A DNA stretch of 64,000 nucleotides from Vibrio inusitatus (GTDB taxonomy: Bacteria > Pseudomonadota > Gammaproteobacteria > Enterobacterales > Vibrionaceae). Under the pieces are notes generated by a model. That model ran no database searches. It was given only the letters and a program-made list of their open reading frames with translations, and had not been told where the DNA came from. Below, in pieces: positions 18,601 to 26,580 of this stretch. Every line of letters starts with the position of its first letter. Within the stretch, counting starts at the first letter, position 1. The DNA lies in NCBI GenBank assembly GCA_024346935.1, contig AP024879.1:1178001-1242000 (forward strand). The letters are read 5' to 3'. The position numbers and the translations under genes were made by a program.

Positions 18601-19019
18601 ACCGCGCCTTCGTCAGCCAATGCTAAATCTTGACCAAAAACAAGATCATACGCTATGTCGGATGCAGAGACGTTCTTAACCTTAGTTGTGAAATACAATT
18701 TTTCAGAAACTGGTGAGAAAGAAATGGTGACAGAGGCACAAAAAGAATCTGTTTTGGTTTCCCAAACAACTAATCCATCGTCATTTCGATAAGTACGCAT
18801 CTCTTTGTTGAAATGCATCAATGGAGTAAATTCAATGGTACCTTCATGGTGAGTACGAAGGTAAATATTGCCTAAAGCACTTTCAAACTCGCTCGGGCTA
18901 TATAGGTTAAGCATAACCGTACCATGCTTGATGGTATGCAATACGTTGTGCTCTGAGAAATCTAACGTCAGGTGCCCGTTATTGATTGAGTGAAATGAAT
19001 CAGAAATTGCATGAATCAT
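15636..19019 (-). CDS. GH94 phosphorylase, 1,2-beta-oligoglucan phosphorylase type
   Basis: A 1,127-residue cytoplasmic enzyme. Its C-terminal half carries GH94 hallmarks: QRYDRVIDLLDTIYSHQ, WPQWFMFDKY, the acid-rich GDGDWDDTLQ motif with Asp770/Asp771 (one acting as general acid), and a C-terminal beta-sandwich. Cellobiose and chitobiose phosphorylases are about 800 residues. The long N-terminal extension of beta-rich sequence and the overall length match 1,2-beta-oligoglucan phosphorylase, known from Listeria innocua beside GH3, ABC and LacI genes. The reaction would be phosphorolysis of beta-1,2-glucooligosaccharide to glucose 1-phosphate. It starts behind AGGTAA, 42 bases after the ATPase stop. 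There is no signal peptide. Assignment to the SOGP subgroup rests on length and neighbours, not alignment. Confidence 0.8.
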   Translation of the reverse strand: MIHAISDSFHSINNGHLTLDFSEHNVLHTIKHGTVMLNLYSPSEFESALGNIYLRTHHEGTIEFTPLMHFNKEMRTYRNDDGLVVWETKTDSFCASVTISFSPVSEKLYFTTKVKNVSASDIAYDLVFGQDLALADEGAVKSNECYVSQYLDHQVFETENEGYVVCSRQNLPQSTGNPCTQIGSLTDKIVGYSTDGYQFFGKSYRFEAQPEALYQQQLENYKLQFEMGYIALQTEKICLLASEVKESVFYIDFGMDLPLSNVSKAKSLNCLREEYVQPNESYVSEQSLINFYLDTSNSVVGEDFSLAEVETFFSKETRFSEENNGQLLSFFYGDKKGESRYVTLAGKERLLERSTGHMVSTGNNQNFENAVMSSTHCMYGVFNSHIVLGNTSFNKLLGVERTSLNMFKFSGQRIWVKEGEKYCVLTMPSAYETGLNFSRWIYKYQGGYIIVTSFSSQNQTAVQLDIETQGLSGALDVVITNQLLMGNNENENDVTVTCEGNTFRVDGNNELVGSTYPEMSYVIAASDFVTDSSTIVCKESTRYLLLTGSVTDKATLTISGTLDGQTGLDTTTLDFDTEVKAYQEAQSGLLNQFHVEFENDAYNAQKLNDTMQWFTHNALVHYATPHGLEQYSGAAWGTRDVSQGPFELFMSMQRYDRVIDLLDTIYSHQHIETGTWPQWFMFDKYSKIQQEDCHGDIVVWPLKAIADYITTTGDIDVLNREVPYTSIENGFAFTNEKYTIFAHVERQIKHIFDNLVPGTHLSCYGDGDWDDTLQPANQSLRENMVSGWTIPLTLQSLKTLKKALSSHKQYGDFVNLISELATNMEADYNKLLVKDGVIAGFIHLPNKDVNKVEYLLHPSDEKTGIKYRLLPASRSIISETFCKEMAESHMKIIEENLVHPDGVRLMEKMAEYNGGKQSYFKRAELAANLGREVGLQYCHAHIRFIEALCKMGKADKVLENLYKIIPIGIQQAVPNAEIRQSNAYFSSSDGKFNDRYEAYRDFDKLKSGDVAVKGGWRIYSSGPGIYINQVISNVLGVRYENDCLVLDPIIAKSMGKVSLDFTLYGKPCKLNIIPESGEFTPKRIELNGQTITVSLTENPYRTGGAVVDKAILNNTLQNSDNQLTVWL

Positions 19020-19061
19020 GTAAAATTACCTACTTGCTAAAATTAAAAATGGGTCTTCGGT

Positions 19062-20171
19062 TTAGAGAAAAATGTTTTTTTCTGTGACTTTGTCAAACAC
19101 ATGAACTTTATTCATATTCAGTGACACATTGTGTACACTTTGCTTGCATAACAACAGTTCAGGATCAGTTTCCTTACAAATTAGCTGCTCACTATTGAAA
19201 TTAAGATAAAGGAAAGATTCAGAGCCCATTTCTTCAACTTCCGTAATGTAAGCGTCAAAACTGTTATCTCCTGCTCGCATGGAGAGTTGCTCAGGACGAA
19301 TCCCCAGATACACCTCTTTACCGACATATTCTCTAAGGCGACTTTGTTTATCTTCAGGGAACGTAAATAAATTTCCGTTTACCTTCGCAACTACACTATT
19401 ATCAGACCCTTCGATTAACTCACCAGACAGCATGTTCATCGTTGGTGAACCTATAAACTCAGCAACAAACTTGTTGGCAGGTTTATGGTACAAATTCATT
19501 GGCGAATCGACTTGCATGATTGCACCTCGATTGAGTACACAGATTCGGTCTCCCATGGTCAATGCTTCGACCTGATCATGAGTCACATAAATCATGGTGG
19601 CCGGTTTGCCCGACTTTTTAAGGTCTTCATGCAAGCGGGAAATTCTCATTCGCATAGATACACGTAGTTTTGCATCTAAATTTGATAACGGCTCATCGAA
19701 AAGAAAGACTTCTGGTTTTCGCACCATTGCTCTACCTAATGCTACGCGTTGGCACTGGCCACCCGACATTTGACCAGGTTTGCGGTCAAGAAGCTCGGTT
19801 ATTTCTAGTATGTCAGCTGCTTCATTCACACGTTTCGATATTTCAGCTTTGGCTTTTTTACGAGTTTCCAAGCCAAACGCTAGATTCTCACGTACAGTCA
19901 TATGTGGATACAGTGCGTAGTTTTGAAACACCATGGCAATACCACGATCTTTTGGCTGTACGTCATTACACAACTTGTCGCCAATGACGAGATCGCCGCT
20001 CGAAATACTTTCCAACCCAGCAATCATTCTTAACGTGGTCGATTTAGCGCATCCAGACGGGCCAACTAAAACCATAAACTCTCCATCTTCGATATCGAGA
20101 GTGAAGTCATGAACAGCGTGAAAACCACCTTTATAAATCTTATTGATATTTTTGAGTTTAACCTGAGCCAT
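19062..20171 (-). CDS. Sugar ABC transporter ATPase, MsmK/UgpC type
   Basis: A 369-residue ATPase that energises the two permeases. Walker A is GPSGCAKS (residues 37-44), where Ala replaces the usual last Gly. The signature motif is MSGGQCQRVALGRA, with Cys where Gln or Arg is usual. Walker B is VFLFDEPLSNLDAK. The C-terminal regulatory OB-fold (about 240-369) is of the CUT1 class. It is the first gene of the nine-gene cluster, starting behind GGAAG, with a near-consensus promoter and operator directly upstream. Confidence 0.9.
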   Translation of the reverse strand: MAQVKLKNINKIYKGGFHAVHDFTLDIEDGEFMVLVGPSGCAKSTTLRMIAGLESISSGDLVIGDKLCNDVQPKDRGIAMVFQNYALYPHMTVRENLAFGLETRKKAKAEISKRVNEAADILEITELLDRKPGQMSGGQCQRVALGRAMVRKPEVFLFDEPLSNLDAKLRVSMRMRISRLHEDLKKSGKPATMIYVTHDQVEALTMGDRICVLNRGAIMQVDSPMNLYHKPANKFVAEFIGSPTMNMLSGELIEGSDNSVVAKVNGNLFTFPEDKQSRLREYVGKEVYLGIRPEQLSMRAGDNSFDAYITEVEEMGSESFLYLNFNSEQLICKETDPELLLCKQSVHNVSLNMNKVHVFDKVTEKNIFL

Positions 20172-20199
20172 AAGCGTACTCTTCCGGATAATGTTTATA

Positions 20200-20209
20200 G
20201 AAACGTTTC
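20200..20209. promoter_or_regulatory. LacI-type operator at the ABC-GH94-GH3 operon
   Basis: A perfect GAAACGTTTC palindrome about 30 bases upstream of the ATPase ATG and just downstream of the predicted -10 element, so it covers the predicted transcription start. This placement is typical for direct repression. Confidence 0.7.
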
Positions 20210-20214
20210 AGCAA

Positions 20215-20243
20215 ATACTATGATTCTAGCTATGCCATGTCAA
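20215..20243 (-). promoter_or_regulatory. Sigma-70 promoter of the ABC-GH94-GH3 operon
   Basis: On the minus strand a consensus -35 TTGACA (20238-20243) is separated by exactly 17 bases from TAGTAT (20215-20220), close to the -10 consensus. Transcription would start near 20208, inside the operator. Confidence 0.7.
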
Positions 20244-20403
20244 AAAAAGGTGCGAAATGATGAACTTACATCACACTTTTTTTTCGACGTTTCGTTCAAT
20301 TCTGCTCTTATCAAACGAGTCATTTAGGATGCATTTCGTAAGGGGAAAATATTAATCAAAATGGAGGGGAAGTCGGTTAATTTTAACGAGAATAAAATTA
20401 ACT

Positions 20404-20443
20404 AAAAATTCAATACTCGACCTCTTTGAGTATTGAATTTTTT
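20404..20443 (-). terminator. Terminator downstream of the 901-residue lipoprotein gene
   Basis: A stem of at least 12 bp (AAATTCAATACTC with GAGTATTGAATTT) encloses a 9-base loop, with A and T runs at the two ends. It works in either direction by sequence; the adjacent gene that needs it is the minus-strand lipoprotein. Confidence 0.75.
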
Positions 20444-20722
20444 GTCTTCATTGTTTCGTCATTAAGAAATGTACTATCTGTTAATAAAATTAAACCTCAG
20501 TCTGATTTCCAAGGCTAGGTACCGATACCCTAAACCGGTACCTAACGACAACTAAAAGACAATATACAGCGTCCTTTTATAGGCTGATTCTTACACAACC
20601 TAGCAGGACTTAAATACGAGTGGCGCTCTGAAAATGTGTCATTCACGAGAGTCTACACTGCTTCGTTGTGGTAGTGCCAACAAGGATCACTTTGTTAGAT
20701 GCTAACCAGATAGCAAGTGAAG

Positions 20723-23428
20723 TTACTGCATCTCCTTGTTCAACCTAATATGACTTACAATCGCCTTCTCACTTCGGTTCGATACGCCTTCTTTCTTGTT
20801 AAGGCGAAACACCATTCGAAATATGTCTTCATCGGCATCTACTCGACGTCCTGAATAGAAAATCTCACGTTGATTAACATCATACCGGACGACATCTCCT
20901 CCTTCCTTACGTCGATAGGTTGGGTCAGTACTTTTTAAAATTTCCACATAAACCCAAAGCTGGGAAACTTCGAAATCTTTCGAGTCGAGATACGCAGAGA
21001 CAATATATCGAGTGCCAATAGGATCAAACGGATCCAGCGAGTGATCGCGATACACCTTTGTAACGTCATTTAATGGTGCATTTGAGGGCATTATTAGCTG
21101 CAGATTGTCCCCATCAATAGCAGAAAAGGCCGCGATGCCATTTTGAATTGTCCAACCTGTATCCCATCCTTCTAGCTTCTTTTCAAACTTTTCAGCCACA
21201 AATTCAGAATCGTGAGAAGTCGTCGGCGTGATAAAATCTTTAGCGGTGGAGTCTCTGGCAACAAGACGATCAATAATTCCTATATTGCCCTCGCTGTCTT
21301 CCATCTGCTCAATAAGACCATACATTCCAAACACCATATCAGGTATTGCCAACCGCCTTACAACCCAATCAGGATTTTCATTTGAGTAGCGGGTAAGCAA
21401 TTCGGCACCGATGCTACCGTCAGGTGCGAGCACTCCTTCTTGACCTTTCATTTTCTGTCTAGCACCATCGCGGTATGCAAAATAAGCACCAACAATAGGG
21501 GCTGTATTTCCATACATACCAAAACCAAGCACACCTGGAAAATGAACAATAGTATCAGGATGATTGTTGATATTATCAGCACTGTAGCCTTCCGTTTTGG
21601 TCGCGCCCGCGGAGAAGACTGTTAAATAGTCAGGGTTATTATCATCTGTCCAGGCAGCGAAATGAGCATAAAAGTGTTTGAAATTCTCCTTCCACCCCTC
21701 GCTGTCTCGACGATCCTTAAACAGAATGTGTGCATATTGCTCAACAAAAGATGGGATATTCCATTTAATGACGGGTTCATGACTAAGATACTGAGTTAAA
21801 TAGTCGTGGTTTTCTCTATCTTTCCACCAATCCTGATAAGAGTAATAAGCCATAGGGTCTTGTGCACTGGCAAGCTCTGACAGAAGATAAGATTCTTGAT
21901 ATGGCGTGATAGTTTCCAATTTTGATGCAGGTGCTGGTCCAAAGTTATAGGCTTGCTGTACTACTTGACCATAACCACGTAGATAATCTGCATAATTCTT
22001 CTGGCTGCCAATGATCTTGTTAGCAGCTAATTGAATTGTAGGGTTATCAACGTAATGTTCACGAGCATGAATAGCGGCTTGAACCACTTTACTCGTTGTA
22101 TAAATTGATGCGAATTTGTCACCACCATGAGCAGTCCCCTCCCCTGTTTCCGTTTCATAATTAGCGTAAAAAAAGCCATCATCCGTTATTTCGGGAATAA
22201 CACCATCAGGATGTAAACCTGCATGCCGAACTAAGATTTTTTCCACGTCATCTTCAGCTGATTCGTTAAACATTAACTCATGAGTCATCAACATTAGGAT
22301 AACCCAGCCTGCTGAACCACTGTTTGCTACTGAATAACGATTAACTCCAATGGCAGATTCTTCACCATTGACCCAACCTTGACGCTTACCATCCGGCCAA
22401 AGAACTGTTTTAGCAAACACAACATACTGTTGATACTCATCACGCAACCAATCCTGATAACTAAAGCGCAGATCTGTGCTATCTCGGATCACTTGAGCGT
22501 CTTCAGCCGCGATAAGGGCTCGACCATCGGCGGTAGTGGCTATATCGCTAGCCAAGTAATACTGGCTATACAACGTCGGACTAACCGAACGTCCTTGACG
22601 CAATGTAGAGGTATTAACAAACAGAAGATTACTGTAATCCCCCTGCTCACTGGCTAGATAAAGTCCCCCTTGCAGTTCACTACCAAAGGTTCGACCGAAA
22701 CTGATAGATTTTAAATCTTCAATATACGCTATTGGCGTTAAGACATTTCCGGGGAGTTTTAGGCGATAGAGCGTATTTGATGAAGCTACGTAAGCCACTT
22801 GATCTGCACTGTCGACAGTCATACTAACAAAGGTCAGTTCATCTTCTTCAGTAGATACAGACAAAGTCGATAACAAAATACCCCTTTTATCATTACGCTC
22901 AGCTCGATAGCGAAGCAATTGTCCTGCATTTGTTGCTGACCAAAGCTCTCCTTTATGATGCAGTAAGGCAAGGTTGCCATCTGCACCTCCTATTGCCCTA
23001 TTCTCAACAAAGAGAGATAACGAGTGATTTCCCGTATTGAAACGCAAAATAGCACCATAATTATCGCCGCTGATACCAATAAACAATAATCGGCCTGATG
23101 CGGAAAAAGCCAAACTTACAGGCCCATACTGAGAACCAAATAAACTAGTGCCCGTAGGCAAAACAGCCAATAATTCAGCCTCATTAATGAGGGCAACCTG
23201 CTTCTGGTTTATGTCCAAAATTTCGATCATATTCGAACTACGATCGGCGACAGCGTATAGCCCTGCATAACGAGCCGCGGCAACGAGGTCAGGTTTACCG
23301 CCAGAGTATTCCCAACTTTCAATGAGTACATTATCTTCAATAATAGGAATATCAGGCGTTGGTTGTTGAGGGGAAGAGTCGCCACCACATCCTGCTAGGA
23401 TCAATAGCAGAAAAAAAAACTTTTTCAT
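20723..23428 (-). CDS. Lipoprotein with propeller-like and toroid domains, candidate glycan hydrolase
   Basis: A 901-residue lipoprotein (lipobox LAGC, Cys14). Residues about 35-330 show repeated four-stranded blades of a beta-propeller. Residues about 335-730 form an alpha-helical region with many aromatic and acidic residues (FFYANYETETGEG, YYSYQDWWKDRENHDY) resembling an alpha/alpha-toroid such as those of GH144 or PF10091 enzymes. Residues about 745-901 look like a beta-sandwich carbohydrate-binding domain (WDTGWTIQNG). I do not recognise the whole architecture, and an active site cannot be fixed. Attached to a membrane on the periplasmic or outer face, it may be the endo-acting enzyme or a glycan-binding protein of the locus. 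Nine T bases fall in codons 3-6. No clear LacI-type palindrome lies upstream. Confidence 0.5.
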   Translation of the reverse strand: MKKFFFLLLILAGCGGDSSPQQPTPDIPIIEDNVLIESWEYSGGKPDLVAAARYAGLYAVADRSSNMIEILDINQKQVALINEAELLAVLPTGTSLFGSQYGPVSLAFSASGRLLFIGISGDNYGAILRFNTGNHSLSLFVENRAIGGADGNLALLHHKGELWSATNAGQLLRYRAERNDKRGILLSTLSVSTEEDELTFVSMTVDSADQVAYVASSNTLYRLKLPGNVLTPIAYIEDLKSISFGRTFGSELQGGLYLASEQGDYSNLLFVNTSTLRQGRSVSPTLYSQYYLASDIATTADGRALIAAEDAQVIRDSTDLRFSYQDWLRDEYQQYVVFAKTVLWPDGKRQGWVNGEESAIGVNRYSVANSGSAGWVILMLMTHELMFNESAEDDVEKILVRHAGLHPDGVIPEITDDGFFYANYETETGEGTAHGGDKFASIYTTSKVVQAAIHAREHYVDNPTIQLAANKIIGSQKNYADYLRGYGQVVQQAYNFGPAPASKLETITPYQESYLLSELASAQDPMAYYSYQDWWKDRENHDYLTQYLSHEPVIKWNIPSFVEQYAHILFKDRRDSEGWKENFKHFYAHFAAWTDDNNPDYLTVFSAGATKTEGYSADNINNHPDTIVHFPGVLGFGMYGNTAPIVGAYFAYRDGARQKMKGQEGVLAPDGSIGAELLTRYSNENPDWVVRRLAIPDMVFGMYGLIEQMEDSEGNIGIIDRLVARDSTAKDFITPTTSHDSEFVAEKFEKKLEGWDTGWTIQNGIAAFSAIDGDNLQLIMPSNAPLNDVTKVYRDHSLDPFDPIGTRYIVSAYLDSKDFEVSQLWVYVEILKSTDPTYRRKEGGDVVRYDVNQREIFYSGRRVDADEDIFRMVFRLNKKEGVSNRSEKAIVSHIRLNKEMQ

Positions 23429-23885
23429 TATATTAACGTCACCTTACTTTAGTTTTATTTTGTTAAAATTTTAAGCTCCTCCTACAATTAGTAAGCATCA
23501 TTAACTAAATTACGGGACGAAACGAAGTTTACTGACAATTTCAACTTATAATTAATAACAACTTCAAGAATGAGCCTCTCGCTCTAAGAAAAACATTAGC
23601 GACACTAAACCTCATAGATAAAATAATCACTTCGTCAAACTGCCAAACCACAAACCTATTAATCAAACGCTTTACGAGCGTAAAATTATAACAGTGAACT
23701 GATTTGCAAAATAAAATGCGTTGATAGGTTTTAAATAAAACGCATGGATAAGAACATGAGAAATAACTTTCAATAACAATATTATCAGGTAAAAATAAGC
23801 ACTTGATCGTAATAATAAGAATAACGTGGATTGTGTTAAGAAAAACAATCCATCCGTTATTCTATTAATTTAGAATAATCAATAT
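23429..23885. other. AT-rich intergenic region
   Basis: No gene was seen in these 457 bases. The right end carries a hairpin at 23819-23862 behind the DUF2799-like gene. A 7-bp inverted repeat (ATGCGTT with AACGCAT) lies near 23717-23746. Confidence 0.5.
23819..23862 (-). terminator. Hairpin downstream of the DUF2799-like gene
   Basis: A 16-bp interrupted stem: GAATAACG pairs with CGTTATTC outside and TGGATTGT pairs with ACAATCCA inside, with a two-base bulge and a 10-base loop. It lies 24 bases past the stop. Confidence 0.6.
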
Positions 23886-24296
23886 CTACTCATATATTAT
23901 TGAATACTCATAATCTTCAGCTATTCCAAACTCTTCAATTTGTTGACGATTACTACCCCAATCCATATGCTGCATTTCAGTTATACCCATCGCATATTGT
24001 GGTGTAAATAGCGGGTTTACATCGTCGCAAGTATCTTCATAGTCCACACCATTCCAAGCCACGTCTACACCGTTCTGCGAACAAAACGTTGCAAGCCCAT
24101 ACGAGTATCCCTTACGAAAGAGTTCTAGCTTATCTTTCGGCACCATTTCATTAATTACTAACGCTTTACCTTGTAGTGCTAAATCGTAACCGCGCTGCTC
24201 CCAATCATTAGAAGCAACACTGCTACTACTTGTTGAACTACATCCAGCAAGTCCAATAATGCCAATTAGAATAACAAGACTATCCTTAAGTTTCAT
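23886..24296 (-). CDS. Small lipoprotein, DUF2799-like
   Basis: A 136-residue lipoprotein with lipobox LAGC (Cys19) and a Ser-rich linker. The mature part begins WEQRGYDLALQGKA, the pattern I associate with DUF2799, a family of small proteobacterial lipoproteins of unknown function. Two Cys residues in the mature part may form a disulfide. It starts behind AGGAGA. Two LacI-type sites, one perfect in the core and one weaker (24523 and 24623), lie 230-330 bases upstream, so it may be co-regulated with the glycan genes. It lies between the propeller lipoprotein and an exported sulfatase. Confidence 0.65.
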   Translation of the reverse strand: MKLKDSLVILIGIIGLAGCSSTSSSSVASNDWEQRGYDLALQGKALVINEMVPKDKLELFRKGYSYGLATFCSQNGVDVAWNGVDYEDTCDDVNPLFTPQYAMGITEMQHMDWGSNRQQIEEFGIAEDYEYSIIYE

Positions 24297-24754
24297 ATGC
24301 TCTCCTGATAATGTTGATTCGCTGCATTTAGAGAACTATTGCGAACTAAACCTAAGTCGATACCAACTATGCTTAGCCGCTCTAGAACAATGAGTACAAC
24401 GCCTTAAGTGGTGACTAACAAGTCACATCAACTAGTGCACTATCACTATAGCAACAAAAATGCGGCTATAAATCGGAGTAATAACTAACTTTTCTTAAAC
24501 CCATAATACTTGGGATTTTATCAAAACGTTTAATCCCAATACATTCAATAACTTTAAAAGAATATTCTTAAAATAGTAATTAGCAAATTTATGTTTCCTT
24601 GCGCAAATTTAATTAGTTCATGGAAACGTTAAAATAGAGTAAGTTCAAAATCGAACTTTAGAAAGCTTAATTACCTCCATTCTACCGCACCAGCATAAAG
24701 TGTGATCATTGTAAATTTTACGACACAACACAGCTTTAACTCTAAATTAGCCGA
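24297..24754. other. Intergenic region with two LacI-type half-matching sites
   Basis: No gene was seen in these 458 bases. AAAACGTTTA at 24523-24532 and GAAACGTTAA at 24623-24632 resemble the locus operators, each with one weaker half. Confidence 0.4.
24523..24532. promoter_or_regulatory. Possible LacI-type operator
   Basis: AAAACGTTTA keeps the AAACGTTT core. With the weaker GAAACGTTAA 100 bases to the right it could serve the DUF2799-like gene on the minus strand. Confidence 0.35.
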
Positions 24755-26470
24755 TCATAGACCTAATTCCTCACGCTCTCTTTTCATCATGAAAGGATAT
24801 GGTGCTTTGAAATAGTCAGCAGGGACTTCATATATCACTCTCGCATTGTCGAGCTCATTCATCATTTTATCTTGTACTTCCTTATAATCTGGGTCCCCAT
24901 AAACGTTGTTAACTTCTTTAGGGTCCATCTTTAAGTCGTACAACTCAAAAATGCCTTTACCTTGCTCTTGAGAGTAGAAATCAATCAACTTGTAACGCTC
25001 ACTTCTTACACCATCATGGCGTGGCACGTTATGTGCGCCTTCCATGTAGTAGTGGTAGTAAACTACTGGGCGTTCTTCATGCCATTGTGCGTCAGACGTT
25101 TCGCCCATCAATACTTTAAGGAACGATTTTCCTTGCATCTCTTCAGGCGCTTTTATGCCTACAGCATCTAAAAAGGTCGGCCCAAAGTCCATATTTTGGA
25201 TCATCGCTTGTGGACGTTGCTCTGCAGGAATTTTTGCTGGCCAACGAATCATGAATGGCATTTTAAAACCTTCTTCATACATGTAGCGTTTTTCTGCCCA
25301 ACCATGCTCTCCTATGAAGAAGCTTTGGTCCGAGCTATAAACGACGATAGTATTTTCAGCAAGCCCCGATTCATCAAGGTAGTCAAGAATACGACCTACA
25401 TTCTCATCAATCGTCATAACTGTCGCCATGTAGTCACGCATGAAGCGTTGGTACATGTACTCCGTTCGAGCTACTTTTAGATCTCGTGGTACATCACCCC
25501 AGCGGCGTGCATACATAGGGTCTTTCATTTTTTCCCAGTAATCGACATTGACGTCATCGTAAGCATCATGAAATGCAGCCAACTGCTCTTCATTAAGACG
25601 ATTGATAAATTGGTCAAAGTGCCATTTTTCATCATTTGTCATGCTCTTAATCCACTCTTTACGAATACGAGCTTTTTCTGGAGTGCTTGAAGCCGGCGGG
25701 AATGCATTAATGCCAACAGGTGTCATACCGTAAAGCTGCATCCAAGCATTGTTTGCATGATCGCCTCGTGTAGCATAATCATCAAATAACGTATCAGGTG
25801 TCGGGAAGTTATGGTTAATAAAGGTCTTCATATGACGTGCAGGCGGTCGCCTCGGTGTATGGGGCGCTTTATATTGTACCTTCAACAAAAATGGCTTATC
25901 TACATCTCTGCTCTCTTCAAGCCAATCTAACGACATATCCGTGATTAAATCCGTCGAGTACCCTTCAATAATCTCAGTATCACCTTTTTGATCAATAAAT
26001 TCAGGATTGTAATATGTACCCTGCCCACCCGAACCATTTAATACTAGAGAATAGCCAAACTCGTTAATCGGCGTCGGGTGCATGTGCCACTTGCCAATTA
26101 AGGCAGTGTCATAGCCACTCTGTTCCATAATTTTAGGGAAAATCACTTGATTAGGATTCCAACGAGATGAGTTATCAATAACGCCATTTTTGTGAGAATG
26201 CTTACCCGTCATCACCGATGCACGACTTGGCTGGCAAATGGAATTAGTCACAAAGGCTCGTTCGAAAATCGCACCTTCATCAGCAATTCTGTCAATATTC
26301 GGCGTATGGCCCAATGTCGGGTTATAAGAACTGATCGCCTGATTCGCGTGATCATCAGAAAAAATAAATAATATGTTCGGTCTTGCGTCTTCTGCAGCAA
26401 AACTTGCCATTGCATTTGATATTAATAATATTCCTATCCCTTTAGAGAGAATAGATCGATTAATATTCAT
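24755..26470 (-). CDS. Exported family S1 sulfatase
   Basis: A sulfatase of 571 residues from the ATG at 26470, which gives a proper signal peptide (MNINRSILSKG... to MASFA) behind an AGG site; an in-frame start at 26497 would add nine residues. The signature is CQPSRASVMTG with Cys79 as the formylglycine site. Metal ligands appear as SDDH (about 38-41), and the SSDQSFFIGEHGW motif follows later. It is the second gene after the GH144-like gene, 110 bases apart on the same strand, so the two are probably co-transcribed. That link ties desulfation to glucan cleavage in the periplasm. It is closer to the cytoplasmic sulfatase at 6944 than to the other two. Confidence 0.9.
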   Translation of the reverse strand: MNINRSILSKGIGILLISNAMASFAAEDARPNILFIFSDDHANQAISSYNPTLGHTPNIDRIADEGAIFERAFVTNSICQPSRASVMTGKHSHKNGVIDNSSRWNPNQVIFPKIMEQSGYDTALIGKWHMHPTPINEFGYSLVLNGSGGQGTYYNPEFIDQKGDTEIIEGYSTDLITDMSLDWLEESRDVDKPFLLKVQYKAPHTPRRPPARHMKTFINHNFPTPDTLFDDYATRGDHANNAWMQLYGMTPVGINAFPPASSTPEKARIRKEWIKSMTNDEKWHFDQFINRLNEEQLAAFHDAYDDVNVDYWEKMKDPMYARRWGDVPRDLKVARTEYMYQRFMRDYMATVMTIDENVGRILDYLDESGLAENTIVVYSSDQSFFIGEHGWAEKRYMYEEGFKMPFMIRWPAKIPAEQRPQAMIQNMDFGPTFLDAVGIKAPEEMQGKSFLKVLMGETSDAQWHEERPVVYYHYYMEGAHNVPRHDGVRSERYKLIDFYSQEQGKGIFELYDLKMDPKEVNNVYGDPDYKEVQDKMMNELDNARVIYEVPADYFKAPYPFMMKREREELGL

Positions 26471-26580
26471 ATTTTTCAGCCTATTAAAGATGAGCATAAG
26501 TGGGGTGCGTACGAATACACCCCGCTCTGTTATGTTATGTTATTATTTGCTTTATTTGATGTTACTGTTTATTTTGAATT

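Larger units (their letters stand above)
20172..20722. other. Divided intergenic region with promoter, terminator and inverted repeat
   Basis: These 550 bases lie between two minus-strand genes. The right part is downstream of the 901-residue lipoprotein gene and holds a perfect 9-bp inverted repeat (TAGGTACCG at 20516-20524 with CGGTACCTA at 20536-20544) and a terminator at 20404-20443. The left part holds the ABC operon promoter and operator. No gene was seen. Confidence 0.6.

Noticed and set aside
18296..18679. 127-codon plus-strand ORF
   Set aside because: It lies wholly inside and antisense to the GH94 gene, and its translation has no recognisable features.
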